DNA of 47,874 nucleotides from a virus. The stretch lies in the IMG/VR virus record IMGVR_UViG_3300027513_000023, positions 1-47,874 of that record. One strand, given 5' to 3'. The position numbers and the translations under genes are program-made. The notes under the pieces are model-generated. The model had not been told where the DNA came from, ran no database searches, and saw only the letters and a list, made by a program, of their open reading frames with translations. Numbering within the stretch: position 1 is the stretch's first letter; the number at the start of each line of letters is the position of its first letter. Of this stretch, positions 13,531 to 21,253 are shown one piece after another.

Positions 13531-13741
13531 CATCACATGGGCCGAGTTGAAGAGCAGCAACGTTGGCCGGGTCGCCTACGACAGCGACAACGACGAGCTG
13601 TTGATCGAGTTCAAGTCGGGCAGCGTATACGCCTACCCCTCGGCCGGCGAGGCGGCATACCAAGACCTTTTGTACAGCACTTCTCCAGGCCAATATGTTT
13701 CAAGATGGCTACGCGGCCAGCCTTCGAGAAAGGTGAAGTAA
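13523..13741 (+). CDS. KTSC-domain protein
   Basis: The 72 residues follow the KTSC pattern: SSNVGRVAYDSDNDELLIEF, then KSGSVYAYPSAGEAAYQDLL and STSPGQYVSRWLRG. KTSC domains are small beta-rich modules common in phages and sometimes linked to RecB-like or lysyl-tRNA synthetase proteins; the biochemical role is unknown. It lies between the exonuclease and annealing-protein genes, so a part in recombination is plausible. The start is favoured by GGAGG upstream (near 13509). Confidence 0.75.
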   Translation: MADITWAELKSSNVGRVAYDSDNDELLIEFKSGSVYAYPSAGEAAYQDLLYSTSPGQYVSRWLRGQPSRKVK

Positions 13742-13909
13742 ATGGCCGACAAGGACACGCTTGAGCGTATAGCGGCCAACCTTGAAGAGATCGCCGACGC
13801 GCTGGGTGACATCAGGACGATTCTCAAGAAGCTGACGACCCACGCATACGGTGACCCCAACAGGCCGCTTTTGCTTCACGTTTACGACGAAAGCAGGGGA
13901 GATAATTAA
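13742..13909 (+). CDS. 55-residue hypothetical protein
   Basis: The ATG at 13742 follows the previous stop directly (TAAATG). The product begins MADKDTLERIAANLEEIADAL and is an amphipathic helix to about residue 35, followed by HAYGDPNRPLLLHVYDE. It ends one base before the ERF start, and its last codons contain the ERF ribosome site GGGGAG. The helical repeat pattern suggests a coiled coil. Function unknown. Confidence 0.6.
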   Translation: MADKDTLERIAANLEEIADALGDIRTILKKLTTHAYGDPNRPLLLHVYDESRGDN

Positions 13910-13910
13910 A

Positions 13911-14669
13911 ATGAGCGACACAATCAATCCGGGGGTTGGCGAGATGGGCGGGTTCAGCCATCGCTGGTCGAACCCGGCGAACGAGATATTCGGCGCGCTG
14001 GCGAAGGCGCAGGCGGGCATCAAGAACGCGCTGCGCGACAGCACTAACCCGCACTTCCGCTCGCGCTACGCCGACCTCGCCTCGGTCAAAGAGGCGTGCT
14101 GGGAGAGCCTCACCACGGCCGGGATTGCGGTCGTGCAGATGCCGATCAACGACGGCCCGAATGTCGGCGTCGTCACGCTGTTCGCGCACGGCTCGGGCCA
14201 GTGGATCGAGGGCACGGTGTACGTCGCCCCGACCAAATACGACGCGCAGGGCGTCGGGAGCGTCATAACGTATTTGAGGCGGTACGCCCTGGCGGCGATG
14301 GCTGGGGTGGCGCCGGATGATGACGATGGCGAGGCGGCTGTGGGGCGTCCTGCCGAGCGTACAGCGCCTGCAAGCGGCAATGGGGCTACCCGTGCCCCGC
14401 AGCGTCTTGCACCCGCTCCAGCGCCCTCGGACGCCGCCGCTGAGGTATCGAAGCGCTGGCGGGAGCTGGCCCACGACATCGACCTCGAGGAGGACAAGGA
14501 GAGGCTTCGCATCGCCGAGTGGGCAGCGTTCCAGACGCTGGACCGGATGAGCGCCGAGCTGGGGCCGCCGGAGGTACACGCCGAGCGGATGGGGATGCTG
14601 CAAACCCGCGCTCAGAAGCGCCGCGAGCGTCTGGTCGGATCGCTCGAGCCGTTCGACCTGAACCGATGA
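13911..14669 (+). CDS. erf: ERF-family single-strand annealing protein
   Basis: The start at 13911 has GGGGAG ten bases upstream. The 252-residue product carries the ERF core: ALAKAQAGIKNALRDSTNPHF, RSRYADLASVKE, then LTTAGIAVVQMP, and YDAQGVGSVITYLRRYALAAMAGVAPDDDDGE. ERF proteins bind single-stranded DNA and pair complementary strands during phage recombination or genome circularisation. A Pro/Ala-rich linker at about 150-180 leads to a helical C-terminal part. With the YqaJ-type exonuclease it forms a two-component recombination system. An opposite-strand frame overlapping it is a shadow. Confidence 0.88.
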   Translation: MSDTINPGVGEMGGFSHRWSNPANEIFGALAKAQAGIKNALRDSTNPHFRSRYADLASVKEACWESLTTAGIAVVQMPINDGPNVGVVTLFAHGSGQWIEGTVYVAPTKYDAQGVGSVITYLRRYALAAMAGVAPDDDDGEAAVGRPAERTAPASGNGATRAPQRLAPAPAPSDAAAEVSKRWRELAHDIDLEEDKERLRIAEWAAFQTLDRMSAELGPPEVHAERMGMLQTRAQKRRERLVGSLEPFDLNR

Positions 14670-14737
14670 GCACGCGCCTGGAAGCCTTGCTCGCGGGTCT
14701 GGTCCTGCTCGGCTTCGCCATCGGCTTGGCGATCTGA
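14666..14737 (+). CDS. 23-residue membrane peptide
   Basis: An ATGA overlap with erf opens MSTRLEALLAGLVLL followed by GFAIGLAI, a hydrophobic stretch of about 16 residues. The stop is followed at once by the ATG of the next gene (TGAATG). The coupling and composition make a real membrane microprotein plausible, though such a short frame could arise by chance. Confidence 0.4.
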   Translation: MSTRLEALLAGLVLLGFAIGLAI

Positions 14738-15244
14738 ATGACCGCGTTCCTCGCCGCCGCGCACTTCGACACCTTCGAGTTGGTCGCCAGCCTGCGCACC
14801 CGCTTGGGTCTCTTCAAACAGGAGGAGGCCGGCGGCGCGAACATCTGCCCGGTGCGGCAGATGAAAGGCGAGAAGTGGACGCGGCCAGCCTATGCCGCGA
14901 GCGGCAAGTGGCCGGAATTGACCAATTTGCTGCAGCGGATCTCGCGCCTGGGCGAGGCGATGGGCGGCATCGAATTGGGCATGGTCGATCTGGAGCTATT
15001 GCCTTCCGGGGCCTGCATGAACTGGCGCAAGGACGACGGTCTGCCGTTCGAGCATGCCATCATGCTGCTGCGCACCTCGCCGGCGGTGACGCTCTTCGCC
15101 GGCTCCGAGGTTGCGGCCCCAGGCATCGGATTCCTCACGATCGTTTCACGGCGGCTGCCGCGCAGCGCCATCAACCTGGGCGAGGCGGCGGCGATCTGGC
15201 TGGCGCTCGATTTCCGCAGGCGAGGGGAGAAGACGGATGGCTGA
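14738..15244 (+). CDS. Hypothetical protein, faint resemblance to Asp/Asn hydroxylase fold
   Basis: The 168-residue product starts one base after the preceding stop. The second half (LELLPSGACMNWRKDDG, FEHAIMLLRTSPAV, LFAGSEVAAPG, then PRSAINLGEAAAIWLALDF) follows the strand order of aspartyl/asparaginyl beta-hydroxylase-like proteins. These are 2-oxoglutarate oxygenases that bind iron through HxD and a later His. Here the expected first His is Asn or Arg and the distal His is Arg or Ser, so it would be catalytically dead. The similarity is weak and unverified. It ends the recombination operon. Confidence 0.6.
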   Translation: MTAFLAAAHFDTFELVASLRTRLGLFKQEEAGGANICPVRQMKGEKWTRPAYAASGKWPELTNLLQRISRLGEAMGGIELGMVDLELLPSGACMNWRKDDGLPFEHAIMLLRTSPAVTLFAGSEVAAPGIGFLTIVSRRLPRSAINLGEAAAIWLALDFRRRGEKTDG

Positions 15245-15382
15245 GCTGGACGTATGTCAACCGTACCTAACACCTGTTAACTCTGCCGTACATCGGCGCC
15301 GCTAGAAAGCGGCAGAAATCCTAGAAAAAACCAGCGGTACGCTTGTTGCGTCACCTCGAATGTTAATCAAAGGAGTAACACC

Positions 15383-16114
15383 ATGAAGTACGCACTTATG
15401 GCCGCCGTCGGGGCGCTCTTGGTCTACGCTTCGCCGGCTAACGCTGTCTTGCAATTCTCTGGTACGGTTGGTGGCAACGCCGTTTCGTGCCAGGATCAGA
15501 ACGCTGCCTGCGACACCAACCCGACGGTCGGCATCCTGCAGACCAACGCTCAGGTGTTTGGCGGCGTGTCATTCCTGGGAAGCTCGCAGACTCAGGTTAT
15601 TGGTGGTGTTAACAGCATCAATACGACGAGTTTCCAGATCGACAACCTAACTGGCGCGCCTATCAGCATTACGCTGGCAGTCGGAGGTACGGACTTCACT
15701 GGTCCGGTAACCGACCTCTCCCAATCTGGATCTGGGACGTTTCAGAACGCTATCGGGTCTGATATCACGATGACGTTCTATGCTGATACGGCTAACACTC
15801 AGGGGGCCGACACACCTCTTGATCTCCCTGGTGTGCAGCAGTCAACCAGTGGGTTGATTACCGCTACGACTATTGCCGACTCGTTCAACTTCAACTCGAC
15901 ATCGGTGTTTAACGACGCCGACCTCTACTCGATGACGTTGGGGACGACGGGTACCTTGACGGCTGGTGGCAGCCTCGTTGGCCGTTCCCAGACGCAGGTG
16001 GCGATCAACGAGGTGCCGGAGCCCGCTTCGCTCCTGATCCTCGGCGGGTCCCTCTTGGGCTTCGGCGTTGCCCTCTATCGCCGCCGGCGCAACGACGACG
16101 TAATGCCGGCGTAG
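15383..16114 (+). CDS. PEP-CTERM sorting-signal protein, secreted
   Basis: The 243-residue product begins with a Sec signal peptide (MKYALMAAVGALLVYASPANA, cleavage after ANA). A Ser/Thr/Asn-rich beta-type body with few charges follows. It ends with VPEPASLLILGG, a hydrophobic helix and RRRR, the PEP-CTERM signal recognised by exosortase in Gram-negative bacteria that make extracellular matrix. AAAGGAG stands well placed before ATG. It has its own intergenic region and a terminator after it, so it is probably an independent unit. PEP-CTERM proteins are rare in phages; this is likely host-derived cargo that alters the surface of the infected or lysogenised cell. Confidence 0.88.
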   Translation: MKYALMAAVGALLVYASPANAVLQFSGTVGGNAVSCQDQNAACDTNPTVGILQTNAQVFGGVSFLGSSQTQVIGGVNSINTTSFQIDNLTGAPISITLAVGGTDFTGPVTDLSQSGSGTFQNAIGSDITMTFYADTANTQGADTPLDLPGVQQSTSGLITATTIADSFNFNSTSVFNDADLYSMTLGTTGTLTAGGSLVGRSQTQVAINEVPEPASLLILGGSLLGFGVALYRRRRNDDVMPA

Positions 16115-16162
16115 AAGCGCACGCGCGTAGACTGGAGAGCGAGCGAGGCTAAACTGAAAGCA

Positions 16163-16197
16163 GCCGGGCGGGGCGCCCGTTCAAACGCCCCGCCGGC
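16163..16197 (+). terminator. GC-rich hairpin after the PEP-CTERM gene
   Basis: GGCGGGGCG (16167-16175) pairs with CGCCCCGCC (16186-16194) across a 10-base loop, extended by GCC/GGC with one bulge. It lies 49 bases after the PEP-CTERM stop and 33 bases before the antirepressor. No clear T-run follows, so termination may be partial. Confidence 0.5.
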
Positions 16198-16229
16198 CTA
16201 ACCGCAACCCGTGTAAGGAGCACAGGGTC

Positions 16230-16856
16230 ATGGCTAAGCCGACAAATAGCACGTCCTCTATCGTCGTCGTCCCGTTTCGGACTGATCAGCTGATCACGAT
16301 CCAGCGGGAAGACGGCATCTATGTCGCCATCCGACCGATCTGCGAGCGGTGCGGAATCGACTGGTCATCCCAACTGCAACGCATCAAACGGCACCCGATT
16401 CTCGCCGAAGCCGTGGTTATGACAACCACACCTTTCACGCGTCACGGGCAGGAAGAGGCCTGCCTGAGGCTCGATTACCTCAACGGTTGGCTGATGGGGA
16501 TCGACAGCAAACGGGTCAAGGAGGAGGTCCGCGCCGACGTCATCGCGTATCAGCGCGAGTGCTATCAGGTGCTGTTCGAGCACTTTTACCGCAAGACCGT
16601 CGGCTCTGGAGCGCGGCCGAGACGAGGATTGACAGAGGAAGAGCGAGCGGTGCGGGCGGACCTCGCCACGCGGCGGCAGCGTGTTAATGAAATACGGGCC
16701 GCGACACGGACGCTGCAAGAAATTCGCTTAACCCAAGGCGTTAAAGCGGCGGCAGCAGCCGCGCCCGAACTCTTTGCGCCATTCGGCATCAATCTCGAAG
16801 TCGTCGAGCCGCCGCAAGGTGAACTGCCGATTGACGACAACGGCAGGGTGCACTGA
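16230..16856 (+). CDS. ant: P22-type antirepressor (Ant N-terminal domain)
   Basis: The first 115 residues match the P22_AR_N domain: VVPFRTDQLITIQREDGIYVA, then IRPICERCGIDWSSQLQRIKR, VVMTTTP, LRLDYLNGWLMGID, and VIAYQRECYQVLFEHF. P22 Ant binds and inactivates the lytic repressor. The C-terminal part is a charged helix (EEERAVRADLATRRQRVNEI) with a short acidic end, differing from P22. TAAGGAG lies upstream of the ATG. Together with the Cro/CI-like gene it suggests a lysis-lysogeny switch even though no integrase is seen. Confidence 0.85.
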   Translation: MAKPTNSTSSIVVVPFRTDQLITIQREDGIYVAIRPICERCGIDWSSQLQRIKRHPILAEAVVMTTTPFTRHGQEEACLRLDYLNGWLMGIDSKRVKEEVRADVIAYQRECYQVLFEHFYRKTVGSGARPRRGLTEEERAVRADLATRRQRVNEIRAATRTLQEIRLTQGVKAAAAAAPELFAPFGINLEVVEPPQGELPIDDNGRVH

Positions 16857-16857
16857 G

Positions 16858-17082
16858 ATGGTCGAGCTGGCGATCTATATCGTGTCCACGGTAATCGTCC
16901 TCTATACCGCCGTGCTTCTGGCGGGCGCCGCCTTTGCGGCCCTTCTGTGGGCGCTAATGGCCGTGTGCATGCCGTTCGTCTGGGCTGCTAAGGGCCTGCG
17001 GTGGATGTACGCGGCTTGCGCTCGCGCGGTGCGGTCAGGTCTGCAGCTGCGCCGCCCGCCGCCGGGGCTCCCGACCTTATAG
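16858..17082 (+). CDS. Two-helix membrane protein
   Basis: The 74 residues begin MVELAIYIVSTVIVLYTAVLL, with a second hydrophobic region (AALLWALMAVCMPFVWAA) and a basic Pro-rich tail. The ATG follows the antirepressor stop by one base. The last 95 bases overlap the end of the convergent ejection-protein gene, and the tail may be an overlap artefact. It could be a small holin-like or exclusion protein, but there is no specific evidence. Confidence 0.45.
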   Translation: MVELAIYIVSTVIVLYTAVLLAGAAFAALLWALMAVCMPFVWAAKGLRWMYAACARAVRSGLQLRRPPPGLPTL

Positions 17083-18556
17083 CGGCCCCGAGGGATGGGT
17101 AGCGTTGGGCCACGTTTAGGCCAGGGTAGAGAAAGCTGCCAATCGCGCCGGGGATGGCCCCGGCGATTTGGCTGCCGGCGCTCGGGTCTTCGTAACGCCG
17201 CACACTGCGGCCTATGACGCGGTTCGCCAATTCGCCGAACTCCTGCATCAGCGTATCGCCCTTGGCAAAGTCAGCATGGTGCCGGGTGTAATCCTGCTGC
17301 TTGACTGCCTCCAGCATGTCCTGCGGGGTGAACTTTCCGCCGCTGTCTGCTCGATGCGACGCCGCGCCCTTGAGGCGCATCGACATAGCGTAAGCGTAGT
17401 CGATATTTTTTAAAGCCGGAGCCAACGCCTTGTTGTTGACGTAGCTGAGCAATTCGTCATGCAGAATGGTCTGCACCATCCTTAGGCCTTCCCCGATCTC
17501 GCTGTTGCGAAACTTGGTTGCCTCCTGCCCGAGATCGCTATCGACCTTTTTATATAGCGGGCCATCCATCGTATCGGTCACCTGGTCGAATCGGCCGAGG
17601 ACGCGGTTATCGATTTTTGCCTGCAGCCGCCTAACATCATCCGGCGCCATTTCCCGCATTAACTTCTGAAGTTCCGGATTATTCCAGATCGCCGCATCGA
17701 CATACATCTTGTCTATCGGAGCCAGCTTCGGCAGGAGTTGGTTGTAGGCGTCAGAAATCTTCGTCTCCATGTGCTTGATCATCTCGTGGCCGGCAGGGAC
17801 CGCGCGCGGCATCACCGCGCCGATCGGTTCCAGCGCCTGGCGGACGGCCGTTCGGTTGAAGTCATCGACGCTGCGCCCGACCTGGCCCTCGATATAGCCG
17901 CGCAGGATCGGGAACGCCTGCAGCTTCCTCTCGGCGCCCTGCATGCCCGTCCGCATCCCCGGCGTCAGGTTGACGCGACGCCTAGCCATCTCGGTCGCAT
18001 CAACCCCGACACGCGGCGAGAGTACTGCGCCGAGCCCACCGGCCGCTCCGCCGGCCGCTGCCCCGAGTCCGGTCTGCGTCGCTTTCTCGGCCCAGTAATC
18101 GCGCTCGCTGGTGACCGGATTGAGCGCGCCGGCAGCCCCACCGCTCGCCGCGCCAACCCCGATCCTCGTCCCCGCACCGCCGCGGCTCGCTCCGATCGCC
18201 AAGGGAAGCGTTGCCACCGCCTCGCCAATGAACTCGCCGAGCCCGGCCATTCTTGGGTTGGCCCGCGCCGGAGATAGGGGCTGCCCTGGCCCCGGCGCGT
18301 AGGGGCCACGGTACTCCTGCTCGCGCTGCCGGATCGCCAGATCGGCCTGTTCCGGCGTCTCACCGGTCGCACCCGAGCGAGCACCCATTTGGCGCAGCGC
18401 CGCCCCTGGGTTCATAAACCCGTGCAGCAGGCCCTGCCACAAGGATTGCACCATGCCCGGCTGCTCGACCGGAGCTTCCGCCTCGGCGCCGACGCTGGAC
18501 AGCCTCTGCCCCGCCGCAGCCGGCGCAGGAGCGTCCGGGATGTCCGACAATTTCAT
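16988..18556 (-). CDS. Internal virion / DNA ejection-type protein
   Basis: The 522-residue product is the last gene of the leftward block. It has a Pro/Ala-rich N-terminus, a Gly/Ala-rich hydrophobic centre (ATLPLAIGASRGGAG, GAASGGAAGAL, AAAGGAAGGLGAVL at about 115-175), and a helical C-terminal half (KLMREMAPDDVRRLQAKIDN). Membrane-inserting ejection proteins of podoviruses have this build and sit at the end of the tail module beside a transglycosylase. The assignment comes from position and composition, not from a motif. It overlaps the next upstream gene by ATGA. Confidence 0.6.
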   Translation of the reverse strand: MKLSDIPDAPAPAAAGQRLSSVGAEAEAPVEQPGMVQSLWQGLLHGFMNPGAALRQMGARSGATGETPEQADLAIRQREQEYRGPYAPGPGQPLSPARANPRMAGLGEFIGEAVATLPLAIGASRGGAGTRIGVGAASGGAAGALNPVTSERDYWAEKATQTGLGAAAGGAAGGLGAVLSPRVGVDATEMARRRVNLTPGMRTGMQGAERKLQAFPILRGYIEGQVGRSVDDFNRTAVRQALEPIGAVMPRAVPAGHEMIKHMETKISDAYNQLLPKLAPIDKMYVDAAIWNNPELQKLMREMAPDDVRRLQAKIDNRVLGRFDQVTDTMDGPLYKKVDSDLGQEATKFRNSEIGEGLRMVQTILHDELLSYVNNKALAPALKNIDYAYAMSMRLKGAASHRADSGGKFTPQDMLEAVKQQDYTRHHADFAKGDTLMQEFGELANRVIGRSVRRYEDPSAGSQIAGAIPGAIGSFLYPGLNVAQRYPSLGAAIRSGAPAAGGAAADLTAPRERKPRTSTAGP

Positions 18557-21249
18557 TGGACTGGCTCGACGTCTGGATCGTTCGGATCGCCACCGATGAC
18601 GCGATACTGCCTACCACCCTTCACAATGATGTCGCCTGCCTTATAGGGCGGTCCGGCTCCGCTTCTTTGCTGTCTCGGAGGCGGCGCGGTTGGCACCGGC
18701 GCTCCACCCGAGGAAGGCGGCACAGCACCAGGCGCACTCGTCTCCGGCAGTGTCGCCGCACGCTCGCTCGTCAGCGAGAGGAAGGCTTCCCGGCCCTTCG
18801 GGCTCAACAGCTGCGTATCGAACTGCTGCTCGCGCACGGGATCGCCCCGGGCGAATTGGGTGCGCAATCCTTCGAGCCGGCCGCCGACCATGTGCTTCAG
18901 CATGGTAAAGACCCCGGCGAACTGCTCGGGGGCCAACATCGAGGGGAAGTTCCCCTGCATGCCCGCACGGTCACCACGAGTACCGCCGGTCGCAGTCAGC
19001 AGCCGCACCACCTCATCTGCCATGATATCGCGCGCCGCTTCGTAAGTTGTCGGCTCCGGTCTGCCCATCTCCCTGGCGACCTGGACTGCAACTTGGTTCG
19101 CTCGTGGGAGCTGCCCGTTGCCTAGATCCTCGGCGTATTGCTGCACCCGCAGGATGTGATCCGCCACGGTGTTGAGCGCGATGATGTTGCGACCCATGAT
19201 GCCGCCGCCCATCGCCCGCATGACCGAGTCGTTCAGGATGCGGTTGGCACGGTAGTAGTCGTAGTCGGTGCCGCGCGCCCACGGATTGTCGTCGAAGAAC
19301 TGCTGCCGCGATGCCTCCGCCTCGGAACGCGGCTTGGTGTCGCCGATCCTGAGAACTTTGCCTTGCGGCAGCACCCTCCCATCCGCGGTGACCCAAGCGC
19401 CCGCATCCGCATCAGGCCGCGCGCTTTCCCGAACCAGCACTTGGTTGGTTTCCGGGTCGCGGATCTCGATGTTGTGGAAAGTCGCGCTCTGCGGCGTCCT
19501 GGCCTTAATCTGTGCCTTCTCAGCCGCATTCCAGAACTCGACCTTCTTCGCGTTCTTCTGCTGCTCTGAAGCATCCGGGTTCTGTTGTACCCACTCATTG
19601 AGTTTGGTTTCAGCATCAAGCGCCAGGATGTCCGCCCGTCTCGCGCCCATGCCGGTCGCGGGCGCCCTCTTCGATACGCCATATTCCTTCTGAACCGTCA
19701 GCCGATTCTGAAAGAGCACCTCTGCCAACTCGTCAGGAGTGGCGTCTGGATTTTCTGCCGCCCACGCCACTGTTCGGCGCTTTGCCTCGGCCACGATTGC
19801 GGCATTCTGTTCACCAGCAGCTGAGCCTCCGCCGGCACCACCCGCACCAAGCTTTTGCGCGCCGCCAGGCGTATAAGGCTCGCCCGATAGCGTCGTCGCC
19901 TTCCCGGGACCGTAGAAAAGATACTGCTGGTTAGTTGCCGGATCGGTCATGATATCCGGCTTCCTCTCTCCAACACGCAAGTTGCTCTGGAATTTGGCGA
20001 ACTCCACCTGCCAATCGTGCTGGCGTTGTTCCTTGTACAGTTCGAGCTGGATCTGGGCGTCCGGCGCCAGCAGCTTCTGGGCGTGCTGCAGCGCCAGGAA
20101 CTTGGTGGCGTCGTCGGCCCCCGGCATCGCCTTCTCGATCTGCTGCACGAGACCCTGAATGCCCATCCGGCCGTAGACGCTCGGCGGGGTGATCCGCGCG
20201 GTTTGCTGCACGCCCTGCACGACCTGCTGCTGGACCTGCGCCATCGGGTCGGCGGCAGGTGCCGCGGTAGCAGTGCCGGGCCGAGGGGTGGCAGCGCCAA
20301 GCGGGGACGCCACGGCTGGCGGTGGCGTGCTGTAATCTGTCGGTGTCGCAGGCGGGACGGTTAGGGGCTGTCCCGTCGCCCTCGAATAGTCGGCCGGCGT
20401 GATAAGCCCCACCCCAGGTGGGGACAGCGGCCCCTCTGGCGTTGGCGCGTCCGGGGTTGGTCGAGCCCCGCCGCCTGCAACGAGCGTGTCCGGCGGTCCG
20501 GTCGGCCGAGGCGCGCCAAGCCCCGCCGCCATGTCCGTGGGCATCGCGAATTGCCCAGAGCCGGCGGCAAGATCGGTCGCCGTCCCGGCATCGCCGCCGA
20601 GGTTAAGACCCCGAAGCGCCGCTGAAAATCGTTTGTTGTAAGGCTCCCACCGACTAAATCCGGTTTCGCGGTAGATCGCGTTCGCGACAGCCTTTTGCAC
20701 CTCGCGGGGCGCTGAGATTGCGGTGGGATATTGAGCTACATCGACACCGGCTTTTGGCGCAAACTCCATCCACGTCGGATTGGTGATCTGCCAATAGCCG
20801 CCAGCCGAGGATGGGCCGGTGACGCGCCCCACTGAAGGGTTGTAGCCACCCTGCGGCCCGACGACTCCCTGCATGATGTTGCGGTTGCCGCTCTCGAATT
20901 GCGGAATAAACTCGACCGGATCGTTGGGGTCATACTTATTCGTTAGCGCCCCGCCAGCCCGCATTCCGCCCCCGCCCGCCGGCGCTCCGCCACTCGGCCA
21001 TCCTTGAGATCCGCCTCCCACTTGCGGCAAACCCTGAATTGGCTGCGGCGCGCCAAAGCCCCCTTGGCTGGCGACACGGAATGCCGCCCCTTGAGCCTCG
21101 CGCTGCTGCCGCAGCTGCCGCTGCTCCTCCTCGAACGCCTGCATCTGGCGCTGGGCCTGCAGCATCCATAGCGCCGATTCCTGCTGCTGCCTGTACTGCT
21201 CCGCGAACTGGCCGATGCCGGCGCCGATGGCTGCGAGCGGGAAGGCCAT
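18553..21249 (-). CDS. Large internal virion protein with lytic transglycosylase domain
   Basis: The 898-residue product opens with a Gln-rich coiled coil (YRQQQESALWMLQAQRQMQA). At about 113-205 it has a lysozyme-like segment: FIPQFESGNRNIMQ, with E114 as likely catalytic acid, then SSAGGYWQITNPTWMEFAPKA and later AVANAIYRETGFSRW. Such domains let ejection proteins open the peptidoglycan during DNA entry. The rest is Pro/Ala-rich linkers and charged helices, with a C-terminal stretch (ILALDAETKLNEWVQQNPD and onward) resembling other phage internal proteins. No stand-alone endolysin was found, so this may also matter for lysis. It lies between the S74 protein and the ejection-type protein. 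Confidence 0.75.
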   Translation of the reverse strand: MAFPLAAIGAGIGQFAEQYRQQQESALWMLQAQRQMQAFEEEQRQLRQQREAQGAAFRVASQGGFGAPQPIQGLPQVGGGSQGWPSGGAPAGGGGMRAGGALTNKYDPNDPVEFIPQFESGNRNIMQGVVGPQGGYNPSVGRVTGPSSAGGYWQITNPTWMEFAPKAGVDVAQYPTAISAPREVQKAVANAIYRETGFSRWEPYNKRFSAALRGLNLGGDAGTATDLAAGSGQFAMPTDMAAGLGAPRPTGPPDTLVAGGGARPTPDAPTPEGPLSPPGVGLITPADYSRATGQPLTVPPATPTDYSTPPPAVASPLGAATPRPGTATAAPAADPMAQVQQQVVQGVQQTARITPPSVYGRMGIQGLVQQIEKAMPGADDATKFLALQHAQKLLAPDAQIQLELYKEQRQHDWQVEFAKFQSNLRVGERKPDIMTDPATNQQYLFYGPGKATTLSGEPYTPGGAQKLGAGGAGGGSAAGEQNAAIVAEAKRRTVAWAAENPDATPDELAEVLFQNRLTVQKEYGVSKRAPATGMGARRADILALDAETKLNEWVQQNPDASEQQKNAKKVEFWNAAEKAQIKARTPQSATFHNIEIRDPETNQVLVRESARPDADAGAWVTADGRVLPQGKVLRIGDTKPRSEAEASRQQFFDDNPWARGTDYDYYRANRILNDSVMRAMGGGIMGRNIIALNTVADHILRVQQYAEDLGNGQLPRANQVAVQVAREMGRPEPTTYEAARDIMADEVVRLLTATGGTRGDRAGMQGNFPSMLAPEQFAGVFTMLKHMVGGRLEGLRTQFARGDPVREQQFDTQLLSPKGREAFLSLTSERAATLPETSAPGAVPPSSGGAPVPTAPPPRQQRSGAGPPYKAGDIIVKGGRQYRVIGGDPNDPDVEPVQ

Positions 21250-21253
21250 CGCA

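Noticed and set aside
15237-15305. 22-codon frame after the 14738-15244 gene
   Set aside because: Overlapping start, but very short, without hydrophobic or charged pattern; not distinguishable from chance.
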